Source: Crocinitomix sp. (GTDB lineage Bacteria; Bacteroidota; Bacteroidia; Flavobacteriales_D; Crocinitomicaceae). From it: a DNA stretch of 43,670 bases. The stretch covers positions 1 through 43,670 of the forward strand of contig JAURQI010000119.1 in assembly GCA_030836155.1 (NCBI GenBank), written 5' to 3'. The translations under genes and the position numbers were made by a program. Shown in pieces: positions 18,106 through 25,998 of the stretch. Position 1 is the stretch's first letter. Each line of letters opens with the position of its first letter. The notes under the pieces are model-generated. The model was given only the letters and a program-made list of their open reading frames with translations, had not been told where the DNA came from and did not search any database.

Positions 18106-18582
18106 TCAAAATGATATTACCAATTTAGTCTCTTTTATTTCGTCGTGTTTTAACACTATTTCTTTCGTTACCCAAACTTTCTTCTTTCGTCCGTCTAGTC
18201 TCTTTTTCTCTTTCGTTTCGATCACAATTTTTTCTTCATCCGCCTCCTTTAAAAGGCCCTCTACTTTTTTACTGTGTTCGATCGTTTGCACTTTAACTTC
18301 TCTGCCAATATTTTTGATGTACTGTTTCAAAACGCGAAACGGTTGATCGAGACCAGCAGAAGAAACCTCTAAGGCGAAATCCTCATCCTCCCTATCCAGA
18401 TTGTGTTCTATATTTCGGCTTACTGAAATACAGTCCTCAATTGCAATTGAACCATCTTCTCGGTCCAATTCTAGGAAAATTTGGTTTCCGTTATTGATTC
18501 TCAACTCAACGATATAAATTCCTTTATCTAATTCGTTGATGCGTTCCTCTGCTAACTTAGTTACCGTATCTTTCTTAATCAT
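18106..18582 (-). CDS. rimP: Ribosome maturation factor RimP
   Basis: RimP assists late 30S subunit assembly. The 158-residue protein has the usual two-domain layout: an N-terminal alpha/beta domain with the conserved EVSSAGLDQPFRVLKQYIKNIGREVKV stretch at its end (quoted in part: VSSAGLDQPF, near 92-101), and a C-terminal SH3-like barrel (about 105-158). The early segment IAIEDCISVSRNIEH matches the family's CxxxSR motif. It is the first gene of rimP-nusA-infB. A terminator-like hairpin lies only 17 bases before its ATG, downstream of a good promoter. Confidence 0.95.
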   Translation of the reverse strand: MIKKDTVTKLAEERINELDKGIYIVELRINNGNQIFLELDREDGSIAIEDCISVSRNIEHNLDREDEDFALEVSSAGLDQPFRVLKQYIKNIGREVKVQTIEHSKKVEGLLKEADEEKIVIETKEKKRLDGRKKKVWVTKEIVLKHDEIKETKLVISF

Positions 18583-18593
18583 TTTTGAAGTAC

Positions 18594-18619
18594 AAAAAGA
18601 GGGGACAATCTGTCCCCTC
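18594..18619 (-). terminator. Terminator-like hairpin in the rimP leader
   Basis: Read on the minus strand, a perfect 9-bp GC-rich stem GAGGGGACA/TGTCCCCTC with a 3-base loop is followed at once by TTTTTG (18594-18598 as A on plus). It has full intrinsic-terminator form, yet lies between the likely rimP promoter (18648-18655) and the rimP ATG at 18582. It may be an attenuator for rimP-nusA-infB, the terminator of the upstream cyclase gene (stop at 18734), or both. Confidence 0.75.
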
Positions 18620-18647
18620 GTTTAATCAAAATTTCATATTGATAGTG

Positions 18648-18678
18648 CAAATATAGTTAGTCTTTAGCAAGTTTCCAA
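18648..18678 (-). promoter_or_regulatory. Promoter of rimP-nusA-infB
   Basis: On the minus strand: TTG (18676-18678), 20 bases, then TATATTTG (18648-18655). The -7 box matches TAnnTTTG and the spacing matches the Bacteroidota -33/-7 arrangement. Transcription would start near 18641-18644, giving a leader of about 60 bases that includes the hairpin at 18599-18619. Confidence 0.55.
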
Positions 18679-18733
18679 CATTAAAGTTCAGTTTTTAATT
18701 GAAGAGGTCTCGATCAGCTGTTTAAAAACCATT

Positions 18734-19498
18734 TTAACCCTTTTGGATGCGGTGCGCTAAGATCTTACTTGGCGATGCATCCATTTCCAAACTCATAATT
18801 TGAATTTGAAACAAATATGGTCCATCTTGGAGTTCATTAGGAACATAAACCATCTCAGTAATCGTCTTATCTAATTGCGGGTTTTCTGGATAATCCCAAA
18901 ACATATGATGTGTTTGAAGCACGCCGTCATCTGACTCTCTATCCACTGAGGGCATATCTACCATTAGGTGTTTTATACCAAGTTCATTAATGAATGTCAT
19001 TGCTTCTGGCAGTATATAAGGAGGGTTTGCATTTGAATAATTACGGTGCTTTTTATCTATTTCATTCGGTAACGTTCGCATAACCAAGATCTCTCCATAA
19101 AAATTTGGGATGACGGAAGCTTCAATATGCTTTTTGGTAATAATCAAATCCGTTTCATCATATTTCGGATTTTCAAATGTATCAGGTTGAACGGTAATTA
19201 CTTGCCCTAAAAAATGAAAAGATTTCAAACACTGGTTAATTGTGAAGGGCTCTGAAGAAATATGTCCTACACATTCAGTGTGTGTGCCATTTCCATGCGG
19301 ATTAAGCTTAATGGTTTTAAAATTAACAGGGCCTCCTTGATTGACATCCCCAATAAAGTCACCCTGAACTACTGGTTGAATATCCACCGGTTCTGCATAC
19401 CAGGCCATCGCATTTTCCGCTCCATTTCTTAATGGAATTGAGAGGTCGACACCGGCCTCTGTATCAAAAAATTCGCTCTTATTTAGGAATAGTTTCAT
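18734..19498 (-). CDS. Cyclase-family metal-dependent hydrolase (kynurenine formamidase-like)
   Basis: The 254-residue protein belongs to the cyclase family (PF04199), whose best known member is kynurenine formamidase KynB. The opening DLSIPLRNG and the motif HGNGTHTECVGHISS (68-82) correspond to the family's HxGTHxDxPxH metal-binding pattern, giving His73, Glu75 and His79 as likely metal ligands; Asp is replaced by Glu and the Pro by Val, so this is not a canonical KynB. No other kynurenine pathway gene is nearby, and substrates of family members vary, so I do not assign one. There is no signal peptide. It stands alone on the minus strand, upstream of the rimP operon, with the ATG at 19498 as the natural start. 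Confidence 0.85.
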   Translation of the reverse strand: MKLFLNKSEFFDTEAGVDLSIPLRNGAENAMAWYAEPVDIQPVVQGDFIGDVNQGGPVNFKTIKLNPHGNGTHTECVGHISSEPFTINQCLKSFHFLGQVITVQPDTFENPKYDETDLIITKKHIEASVIPNFYGEILVMRTLPNEIDKKHRNYSNANPPYILPEAMTFINELGIKHLMVDMPSVDRESDDGVLQTHHMFWDYPENPQLDKTITEMVYVPNELQDGPYLFQIQIMSLEMDASPSKILAHRIQKG

Positions 19499-19547
19499 CT
19501 TAAATACTTAGTTTAAAATTACTAATAAAAACTAAAGATAGTGGCAA

Positions 19548-19570
19548 TAAATTTGATTTCGATAACTTTG
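19548..19570 (+). promoter_or_regulatory. Two overlapping -7 boxes before the IPExxxVDY gene
   Basis: TAAATTTG (19548-19555) and TAACTTTG (19563-19570) both match TAnnTTTG. The second ends 8 bases before the ATG at 19579, so use of it would give a nearly leaderless mRNA. No matching -33 element is obvious for either. Confidence 0.45.
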
Positions 19571-19578
19571 CAAAGCAC

Positions 19579-19995
19579 ATGAAAAAGTTCAAACTGCTCA
19601 TAGAGGATGATTTTAGTTTCGATTTAATCGGAATTTGTTCGAGCAATGCTGACTATCGATTGTGTTGGGGGATTAACAAAGCTTTGTCTATTGCCTTAGA
19701 GAAAGATAACGACCTCAGCTTATGTTTCAAAAAAGAAGGTGAACAATTGCATTCATTCTACTCTTATTATGATGAGCTTGAGCATGTCGAGTATTATTTG
19801 GTCAAAAATGTTTCGCGGAATTTCAAAAAATTGATTCCAGAAAAAAACCAAATCGACTATTTTTTGATTATTAAAAATAATTTTTCGAGGGGAATTAATG
19901 ATATCTTAACCTCCATAAAGGGAATTGACAGTATCTTAACCGCCTTTACATTCGACCCGAACGAATTAAAATCAAAGGACAATTTGGTATTCTGA
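19579..19995 (+). CDS. IPExxxVDY family protein
   Basis: A 138-residue soluble protein carrying the name-giving motif of a small Bacteroidota-specific family, here IPEKNQIDYF at about residues 90-99. The N terminus (KFKLLIEDDFSFDLIGICS) and the spacing of the LCWGINKAL segment also fit. No signal peptide, membrane segment or catalytic motif is seen, and the family has no function known to me. It lies 80 bases upstream of pyk on the same strand; this neighbourhood is conserved in flavobacteria and the two are probably cotranscribed. Confidence 0.85.
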   Translation: MKKFKLLIEDDFSFDLIGICSSNADYRLCWGINKALSIALEKDNDLSLCFKKEGEQLHSFYSYYDELEHVEYYLVKNVSRNFKKLIPEKNQIDYFLIIKNNFSRGINDILTSIKGIDSILTAFTFDPNELKSKDNLVF

Positions 19996-20037
19996 TTCGG
20001 AATAAACCAAAAACCAGAATCAAACCATTAAAACACA

Positions 20038-20057
20038 TTATTTGTTATTACAAATAA
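20038..20057 (+). promoter_or_regulatory. AT-rich dyad before pyk
   Basis: An 8-bp inverted repeat TTATTTGT/ACAAATAA with a 4-base spacer lies 18 bases before the pyk ATG. It could be an operator or a weak leader hairpin. A purine-rich AAGGAAAAG (20057-20065) follows but is a little far from the start for a ribosome binding site. Confidence 0.3.
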
Positions 20058-20075
20058 GGAAAAGTAAAAAGACAT

Positions 20076-21494
20076 ATGAAAAAGACAAAAATAGTAGCCA
20101 CCATGGGACCAGCGTCAACTGCTTCAAAGGAAGTTTTACGGTCGATGATATTGGAAGGCGTAGATGTTTGTCGCCTAAACTTTTCTCATGGTTCTCATGA
20201 AGATCATTTACGTACAATCAATATGATTCGAGAGATAAATCGTGAAGAAGGGTTACACATATCCATATTAGCGGATCTTCAAGGTCCAAAAATTCGAATA
20301 GGAGAGGTAGAGAACAACGCTGTTGAATTAGCTGACGGATCGAAATTAGTCATCACAACTTCACCTTGTTTGGGTACAGCAGAAAAAGTGCATCTTACCT
20401 ATTCTGATTTCCCAAAGGACGTCGCAATCGGTGATTTTGTGTTATTAGACGATGGAAAACTTCAGTTACAAGTGGTTTCTTCTAACGGAAAGAACGAGGT
20501 TGTAACAAAGGTTATACACGGAGGGACTTTGAGTTCTAAAAAAGGGGTGAATTTACCTAATACAGCCATCTCTTTGCCTTGTATTACAGCGAAGGATGCT
20601 GAAGATTTAGAGTTCGCTTTAAATCAACGTGTTGATTGGATTGGCTTATCTTTTGTTCGATCAGCTCGAGATATTATTGAATTGAAACATATCATTCAAA
20701 ATAAAAAATGTCACGCTAAGGTCATTGCAAAAATTGAAAAGCCAGAAGCTATTGATGATATCGAAGATATTATCAAGAATACGGACGCCTTGATGGTTGC
20801 GCGTGGTGATCTTGGTGTTGAGGTACCAATGGAGACGGTACCCAACCTTCAAAAAATGATGATTAAAACCTGTCGGAAATACGCCAAACCAACCATTGTT
20901 GCTACCCAGATGATGGAGAGTATGATTGAAAACTTCATGCCGACGCGTGCGGAGGTCAATGATGTTGCCAATGCTGTCTTGGACGGTACCGATGCTGTAA
21001 TGTTATCTGGAGAAACTTCTGTTGGAAAATATCCTATTGAAGTGATTAAGGCTATGCGCAAAATTGTTTTAGAGGTGGAGAAGAATGATTCAATCTATCA
21101 CAAAGAAGAGCTGCCTGAAAAAAACCAGGAACGTTTTATAACCGATTCGATTTGTTTTAACGCCACGCGATTATCACAACGCGTGGAAGCAAAAGGAATA
21201 ATTACCATGACCTTTTCAGGCTATACTGCTTATAAGATCTCATCTCAACGCCCTAAATCAGATACATTCGTTTTCACCGAAAACGAACAGATCCTTGCAC
21301 AATTGAATTTATTGTGGGGTGTTCAGGGTTACTATTATGACAAAATGGTGAGTACCGATCATACCATCAGCGATAGCAAATATATTCTACAAAAAATGGG
21401 GGTGCTTGATGAAGGGGATATTGTTATTAATATTGCCTCGGTTCCGATCGAAGAAAAAGGTAAGTCGAACATGGTGAAATTGAGTTACGTGTAA
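20076..21494 (+). CDS. pyk: Pyruvate kinase
   Basis: Pyruvate kinase transfers phosphate from phosphoenolpyruvate to ADP, the last step of glycolysis. The 472-residue protein has the N-terminal TKIVATMGPAS and RLNFSHGSHEDH, the ADLQGPKIR segment, the active-site region KVIAKIEKPEAIDDIEDI near 213-230 containing the catalytic Lys, and the Mg/K-binding stretch MVARGDLGVEVP followed by MMESMIENFMPTRAEVNDVANAV. All key residues look intact. The C-terminal allosteric-type domain is present (to residue 472). It is followed 6 bases later by the ATG of a membrane-protein gene, so the two are likely one transcript. Confidence 0.97.
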   Translation: MKKTKIVATMGPASTASKEVLRSMILEGVDVCRLNFSHGSHEDHLRTINMIREINREEGLHISILADLQGPKIRIGEVENNAVELADGSKLVITTSPCLGTAEKVHLTYSDFPKDVAIGDFVLLDDGKLQLQVVSSNGKNEVVTKVIHGGTLSSKKGVNLPNTAISLPCITAKDAEDLEFALNQRVDWIGLSFVRSARDIIELKHIIQNKKCHAKVIAKIEKPEAIDDIEDIIKNTDALMVARGDLGVEVPMETVPNLQKMMIKTCRKYAKPTIVATQMMESMIENFMPTRAEVNDVANAVLDGTDAVMLSGETSVGKYPIEVIKAMRKIVLEVEKNDSIYHKEELPEKNQERFITDSICFNATRLSQRVEAKGIITMTFSGYTAYKISSQRPKSDTFVFTENEQILAQLNLLWGVQGYYYDKMVSTDHTISDSKYILQKMGVLDEGDIVINIASVPIEEKGKSNMVKLSYV

Positions 21495-21500
21495 GCGTTT

Positions 21501-22357
21501 ATGTTGGAGATTCTTTCTGATCAGATTAATGCTTGTGTTGGTGTATACCGCAAAGTGAATCAAAAGTATTTCAATTCGCTGATCATTCCGATTCTTTTAT
21601 TGACCTTGTTCTCTCTAATCTTAGGCTTTTTTTAGAGAGTGGTTTATACTATCTTGAATCCTACGTTCTAAATAATAAAACGGCCGATTATGACCCGGTT
21701 GTAACACTCATATACTCGGTTAACCACTTAGGTTTTGGTGTTGAGATTATAACCCTAGGTTTGTTCGTTCCTTATTTTTGGAAAACACTCAACAAACCTA
21801 TTGAAGCGGAATATTCAATATCAATAGCTATGAACCGAATCCCACATAAAAAATGGGGGATGTTTATTACTTCAATTCTAATCTTTTTCGTAAGTGGTTT
21901 GTTTTTTCAAAATGTGAATCCTTATGGGGATTTTATTGGTTTAAATCTAGCTGGATACTTTGAGAATACTTCGGATCAATTTTATCATTGGTTTGCTTCA
22001 CTATACGCTGTTCTTAGCAATTTATTACCCCTAGTCTTTGGATGCATTTTAGCACAATTTGACGAGTTTGACATGGGTCTTTTCAAAGAGAAGTGGCGCA
22101 ATTTATTCATTTCCGTTATACTCCTACTATCCTTCAACCTCGTTCTCTCAGGATTTATTGAGTCATTTAATCAGATTGTATTGGGGCTCTTTAGTATTTT
22201 TTCAGATACGGAACTGTTCAATAGTTTAGTATTGGTTATCTCCAATTTCTGGATCCAACTTTATACTATCCCAATACTTTTCTGTCTGCTCAGTGGAGGT
22301 AAAAAAATCTCAGAAAAAACTAATAAAAAATTAGACGATTCGCTCATTGATGGTTAA
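21501..22357 (+). CDS. Unrecognised multi-pass membrane protein, frame broken by -1 shift at T7
   Basis: I do not recognise the family. The ATG at 21501, 6 bases after pyk, opens a frame reading MLEILSDQINACVGVYRKVN and then a membrane helix, but it stops at TAG 21633-21635 right after a run of seven T (21627-21633). A second frame, open from 21533 to 22357, continues without interruption if one base is re-read at that run: GFF joins LESGLYYLESY. The joined protein would be about 285 residues with some six hydrophobic helices and a charged tail ending KKLDDSLIDG. The upstream part of the second frame (CWCIPQSE) does not look like a natural N terminus. The cause may be a homopolymer sequencing error, a real mutation, or slippage during expression. 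It converges with the gene ending at 22366. Confidence 0.6.
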
Positions 22358-22365
22358 CTCAGATA

Positions 22366-24930
22366 CTAAAGTTGTCCACCCAAAACAGCAACGAGTTTAT
22401 ACATTGATCGTTCACCGTCTTGATCAGTGACAAAAACAAGAACAATATAAGTTCCGATTGCAGCCTTCATTCCGTCATCATTGATACCGTCCCAAAATAA
22501 GGTGCCCGTTTGCCCCATAAAATAATTGTCTTTTATTTCACGAATTGGTCTACCTTGATTATCGTAAATATTTACATCTACTACATTATCCGTTCCGATA
22601 AGATCAAAATTAATGGCTAGAATGTCATTATAACCATCATTGTCTGGAGAGAATAATTGTGGATCCAAGGAAACATCACCGACACTTGTTGGCATCGCAA
22701 ATTGTGAGTTTTGATAACCGGGTGTTCCCCAATCGACATTTTCAGAAGCTGTATGCCAATTGTCTGGGTTATTCATGCCGCCTCCAAATGTGATTCGCTC
22801 CAATGATTTACCATCATTATCATTTAATAAAGCATAATGGTAATCTTCATCGTAATGAAAGAAGTCTACAATCAATGTATCAGCATCTAATAAAAAAACG
22901 GTACCTGAATCATTCGGATAAGTTGGTAGATCGGTTTCTAAAAAACGTCCGGTTGCATAGATCGGAAAAAACTCAATTACGGCAGTAGAGTCTTCAGTCA
23001 ACAAAACGTACTCGCCCGGATTTAATAAAAATTGATTTTCGCCGATTTGATCATAACTATCCAATACACCTTCATCATCATCCAAATTGGCCAAATAACA
23101 CTTGTGTAAATCAATGGTTTTATTCGAATTATTGTAGAGCTCCACGTAATCCGTACCACCTGTTTGAGGGTTAAATAAAATCTCATTGATAATGACGTCT
23201 TCTTGATTGGGTGGAGATGGCAGACTAATGTGAATCGAATCGTTCATAACGTTGCCCCAACAATCAGCTCCGTCTTGAAAACGAATGATATAAGGTTCAT
23301 CGGGTGTCAGCGTGAATATCTTGACCCGCATAGATTCTAAATCCAAATAATCTCCGGATATGTCGTCCACTTCAGGCAGCGTCAAGAATGACATCTCAAT
23401 TGTTGTATCCAGAGGTTCAGAGAAATTGACAAATACTGCAGTATCTGATTCGACTATTCTAGTGGTAACATGTGGAGATGTAACATCATCCTCATCCGTA
23501 AAAATTGAATTCTCAGCACCCGGTGTTCCTCCATTTGGGTTGACAGATGCGCCCCAGTTTCCTGATCCACTGCATGGTGAGTTTAAATGTTTGCGTTCGA
23601 GTGTCCAACCACCATCATCTTTCTCAGCATCATTATACCAATCCACATCATAATGAATTGAATCCAATAGGATCGCCGAAATGGATTTGATCACAATGTC
23701 ATCATCGGAATTCGTCAATGTTGGTAAACCTTCAACCTCAACAAAATTTGGTATCCCAAACAAAATTCCTTCATCTGGTCCGCATATCACGACATATTCT
23801 CCAGGAGATAGAATGTAATCTGGGAATGTCGCCGTCGTTGTATTATCATTTATGGTCCAATCCACCAAATTAAAAATCTTATCTGAGCGATTATAAATCT
23901 CAACAAACTCCGTTTCTGGCAATCCAATGACAGGGTTAGGATCTGCGAGCAGCTCCGTTATTATGACATCGTTCGCAAGGGCCTCCTCTGGAATAAAGTA
24001 TAAAAAATCTAGTGATGCTGGTCCATCGATCACATTTCCATCCAAATCTTCGACATCTGAAACGGTTATTGTGTAGGTTTCTCCATTTGTAAAAGCTGTA
24101 GCCACTGTAAGGTGAATTAAATTTGGACTGACGCCATCTACTGTTGCTGAAATTGGGAACCCTATACCGCCATCAATATTATAATTCGCAGCCACTTCTG
24201 CTGTGGTTGGATCTAATGCTTCAGAGAAAATTAAATCAATTTCCGTATCCGATACAACCGCTACCGATTCTAATTCCGGTGCTATTCCGTCGATATATGG
24301 TGTTCCCAGGTCATCAAAATAAAACAAGTCATGACGGGAAGAAGTGTATTTACAGAAAACCCCAAAATAATTAGTCGTTGTATAGGTATTATCGGTTGTT
24401 GATCCCTCAAAAAAATATGATTCTCCACCGGTAGTATCTCTGTATAGTTCCCAATTACCAGCACCATCTCGAATTACTTGCACACGCACATTGACCGTAC
24501 CCATATCTACAGCATCATCAAGACCATCTATTATTTCGGTGATGTCGGTTCCGGTCTGGCGATATAGACTAACCTCATCAGCCGTGTTGCCAATCATTAC
24601 AAAATAGCCATTTAAAGGTCCTTTCAAGTCTTCTTGATCCGAAACAACATAGACTCGCGTGTTATTTCCTGAAGATGGATTAAAGTCCATCTTTACTGTA
24701 AAATCCCACGTTACATCGTCCATTATTGTGCTCGCCACCGCAAGATATGAAGTGTCTTCTACTTCAGGTGCAATTAAATGCAATTGCATTTCAGCATCCA
24801 CCTCAAAGTTGGCAACCATTCCTGTCCAGGTTGGATCGGTTGTAAAATCTCCATCTAAAAAATCTTCAGAGAACTGTGCAGACGTTATATACGTCACGAA
24901 TAAAAATACGGCTGTTAAATAAAATCTCAT
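22366..24930 (-). CDS. Large secreted protein with two lamin-tail domains and a C-terminal FlgD/gliding-type domain
   Basis: I start this at the ATG at 24930, which gives a clean signal peptide (MRFYLTAVFLFVTYITSAQ) and 854 residues; the frame runs open to 25125 but that part overlaps asd on the other strand. Domains in order: an N-terminal lectin-like beta domain (about 20-210), an Ig-like domain (about 220-315), a first lamin-tail domain (about 320-450, starting NDVIITELLADPNP), a linker beta domain, a second lamin-tail domain (about 575-720, starting EDVIINEILFNP), and a C-terminal domain (about 755-854) with SPDNDGYND and WDGINDDG as in FlgD-like or CHU_C domains. It is probably a cell-surface or secreted protein exported by Sec and possibly sorted by the type IX system. 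No catalytic site is seen. Confidence 0.85.
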   Translation of the reverse strand: MRFYLTAVFLFVTYITSAQFSEDFLDGDFTTDPTWTGMVANFEVDAEMQLHLIAPEVEDTSYLAVASTIMDDVTWDFTVKMDFNPSSGNNTRVYVVSDQEDLKGPLNGYFVMIGNTADEVSLYRQTGTDITEIIDGLDDAVDMGTVNVRVQVIRDGAGNWELYRDTTGGESYFFEGSTTDNTYTTTNYFGVFCKYTSSRHDLFYFDDLGTPYIDGIAPELESVAVVSDTEIDLIFSEALDPTTAEVAANYNIDGGIGFPISATVDGVSPNLIHLTVATAFTNGETYTITVSDVEDLDGNVIDGPASLDFLYFIPEEALANDVIITELLADPNPVIGLPETEFVEIYNRSDKIFNLVDWTINDNTTTATFPDYILSPGEYVVICGPDEGILFGIPNFVEVEGLPTLTNSDDDIVIKSISAILLDSIHYDVDWYNDAEKDDGGWTLERKHLNSPCSGSGNWGASVNPNGGTPGAENSIFTDEDDVTSPHVTTRIVESDTAVFVNFSEPLDTTIEMSFLTLPEVDDISGDYLDLESMRVKIFTLTPDEPYIIRFQDGADCWGNVMNDSIHISLPSPPNQEDVIINEILFNPQTGGTDYVELYNNSNKTIDLHKCYLANLDDDEGVLDSYDQIGENQFLLNPGEYVLLTEDSTAVIEFFPIYATGRFLETDLPTYPNDSGTVFLLDADTLIVDFFHYDEDYHYALLNDNDGKSLERITFGGGMNNPDNWHTASENVDWGTPGYQNSQFAMPTSVGDVSLDPQLFSPDNDGYNDILAINFDLIGTDNVVDVNIYDNQGRPIREIKDNYFMGQTGTLFWDGINDDGMKAAIGTYIVLVFVTDQDGERSMYKLVAVLGGQL

Positions 24931-24960
24931 ATGGGAGTTTCCTTGACATGCTAAATATAG

Positions 24961-24968
24961 TACTTTTG
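24961..24968 (+). promoter_or_regulatory. -7 box for asd
   Basis: TACTTTTG matches TAnnTTTG and lies 14 bases before the ATG at 24983. A TTGACA-like sequence (24943-24948) is upstream with a 15-base gap after TTG, shorter than usual. The whole promoter fits in the 52-base gap to the divergent secreted-protein gene. Confidence 0.45.
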
Positions 24969-24982
24969 ATGCATCTAAAAAA

Positions 24983-25975
24983 ATGAATATGAAACTTGCA
25001 ATAGTTGGTGCCACAGGTATGGTGGGTACAGAAATTATGGAGGTGTTAAAAGAGCAAGACCTCCCGGTAACTGAATACCTGATGGTTGCGTCAGAAAAAT
25101 CGGTCGGTAAAACCATTAACTTCAACGGTAAATCTTACACTGTGATTGGTCTAAAAGAGGCGGTATCATTGAAGCCTGAGATTGCCATTTTTTCGGCAGG
25201 TGGCTCAACATCACTCACATGGGCACCTCAATTTGCAGCTGTTGGAACAACGGTCATTGATAATTCAAGCGCATTTCGTATGCATGAAGATCACAAATTG
25301 ATTGTTCCAGAAATTAACGCAAATTTAATCCAGTCAACGGATAAAATTATTGCAAATCCGAATTGCTCGACGATTCAGATGGTCATGGTATTGGCTCCTT
25401 TACATCAAGCCTACGGTATCAAACGGGTCGTTATCTCGACTTATCAATCAATTTCAGGTTCTGGAATGAAAGCAATGCAGCAGCTTGAAAACGAGAAGGC
25501 TAATCAAAAAGGAGAAATGGCGTATCCGTATCCAATTCATGAAAACTGTCTTCCTCATTGTGATGTTTTTGAGGATAATGGCTATACGAAAGAGGAAATG
25601 AAATTGACGAATGAAACCAAAAAAATCTTGGACCCTTCCATCGACGTGACAGCAACAGCTGTTCGTGTGCCAGTTTCAGGTGGTCATTCAGAAGCGATTA
25701 ATATTACGTTTGAAAAAGACTTTGATTTGAGTGATGTACGACGCATGATGCATGATACTCCCGGTGTTACATTAAAAGATAATCCTGAAACAAATACTTA
25801 TCCTATGCCTTTATATGCGCGTGGTAAGGACGATGTTTTTGTAGGTCGTATCCGTCGTGATTTCAGTATAGAAAATTCTCTTAACCTATGGGTTGTTGCT
25901 GACAACTTAAGAAAAGGGGCAGCAACAAATGCCGTTCAAATTGCAGCGTACCTAATAAAGGAAAAGTTAGTTTAA
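24983..25975 (+). CDS. asd: Aspartate-semialdehyde dehydrogenase
   Basis: The enzyme reduces aspartyl phosphate to aspartate semialdehyde with NADPH, the branch point to lysine, diaminopimelate, threonine and methionine. The 330-residue protein has the N-terminal nucleotide-binding loop GATGMVGTEI, SAGGSTSL, the catalytic Cys128 in ANPNCSTIQ, the substrate-binding segment STYQSISGSGMKAM and a C-terminal His/Arg region (VPVSGGHSEAINI, and VGRIRRD). Length and motifs fit the bacterial family. A second in-frame ATG at 24989 (MKLAIVGATG) is an equally good start and gives the more usual N terminus. It converges with the substrate-binding protein gene, with only 18 bases between stops. Confidence 0.96.
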   Translation: MNMKLAIVGATGMVGTEIMEVLKEQDLPVTEYLMVASEKSVGKTINFNGKSYTVIGLKEAVSLKPEIAIFSAGGSTSLTWAPQFAAVGTTVIDNSSAFRMHEDHKLIVPEINANLIQSTDKIIANPNCSTIQMVMVLAPLHQAYGIKRVVISTYQSISGSGMKAMQQLENEKANQKGEMAYPYPIHENCLPHCDVFEDNGYTKEEMKLTNETKKILDPSIDVTATAVRVPVSGGHSEAINITFEKDFDLSDVRRMMHDTPGVTLKDNPETNTYPMPLYARGKDDVFVGRIRRDFSIENSLNLWVVADNLRKGAATNAVQIAAYLIKEKLV

Positions 25976-25998
25976 AAATAGGCAGAATTATGCCTATT
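25974..25998 (-). terminator. Terminator overlapping the stop of the substrate-binding protein gene
   Basis: Stem AATAGGCA/TGCCTATT (25977-25984 with 25991-25998), 6-base loop, followed on the minus strand by a run of five T. It includes the stop codon of the minus-strand gene (25994-25996) and starts just past the asd stop, so asd on the plus strand may share it, although the plus-strand tail is only CTTCTTC-rich. Confidence 0.6.

Noticed and set aside
21627..21635. Programmed -1 frameshift site in the gene behind pyk
   Set aside because: The heptamer before the stop is C TTT TTT, not a true X XXY YYZ slippery site, and no downstream stimulatory stem was found; a homopolymer error is as likely, so I report the break but not a programmed mechanism.
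24931..25125. 65-residue extension of the lamin-tail protein
   Set aside because: It overlaps the asd coding start on the other strand and the true signal peptide begins at 24930.
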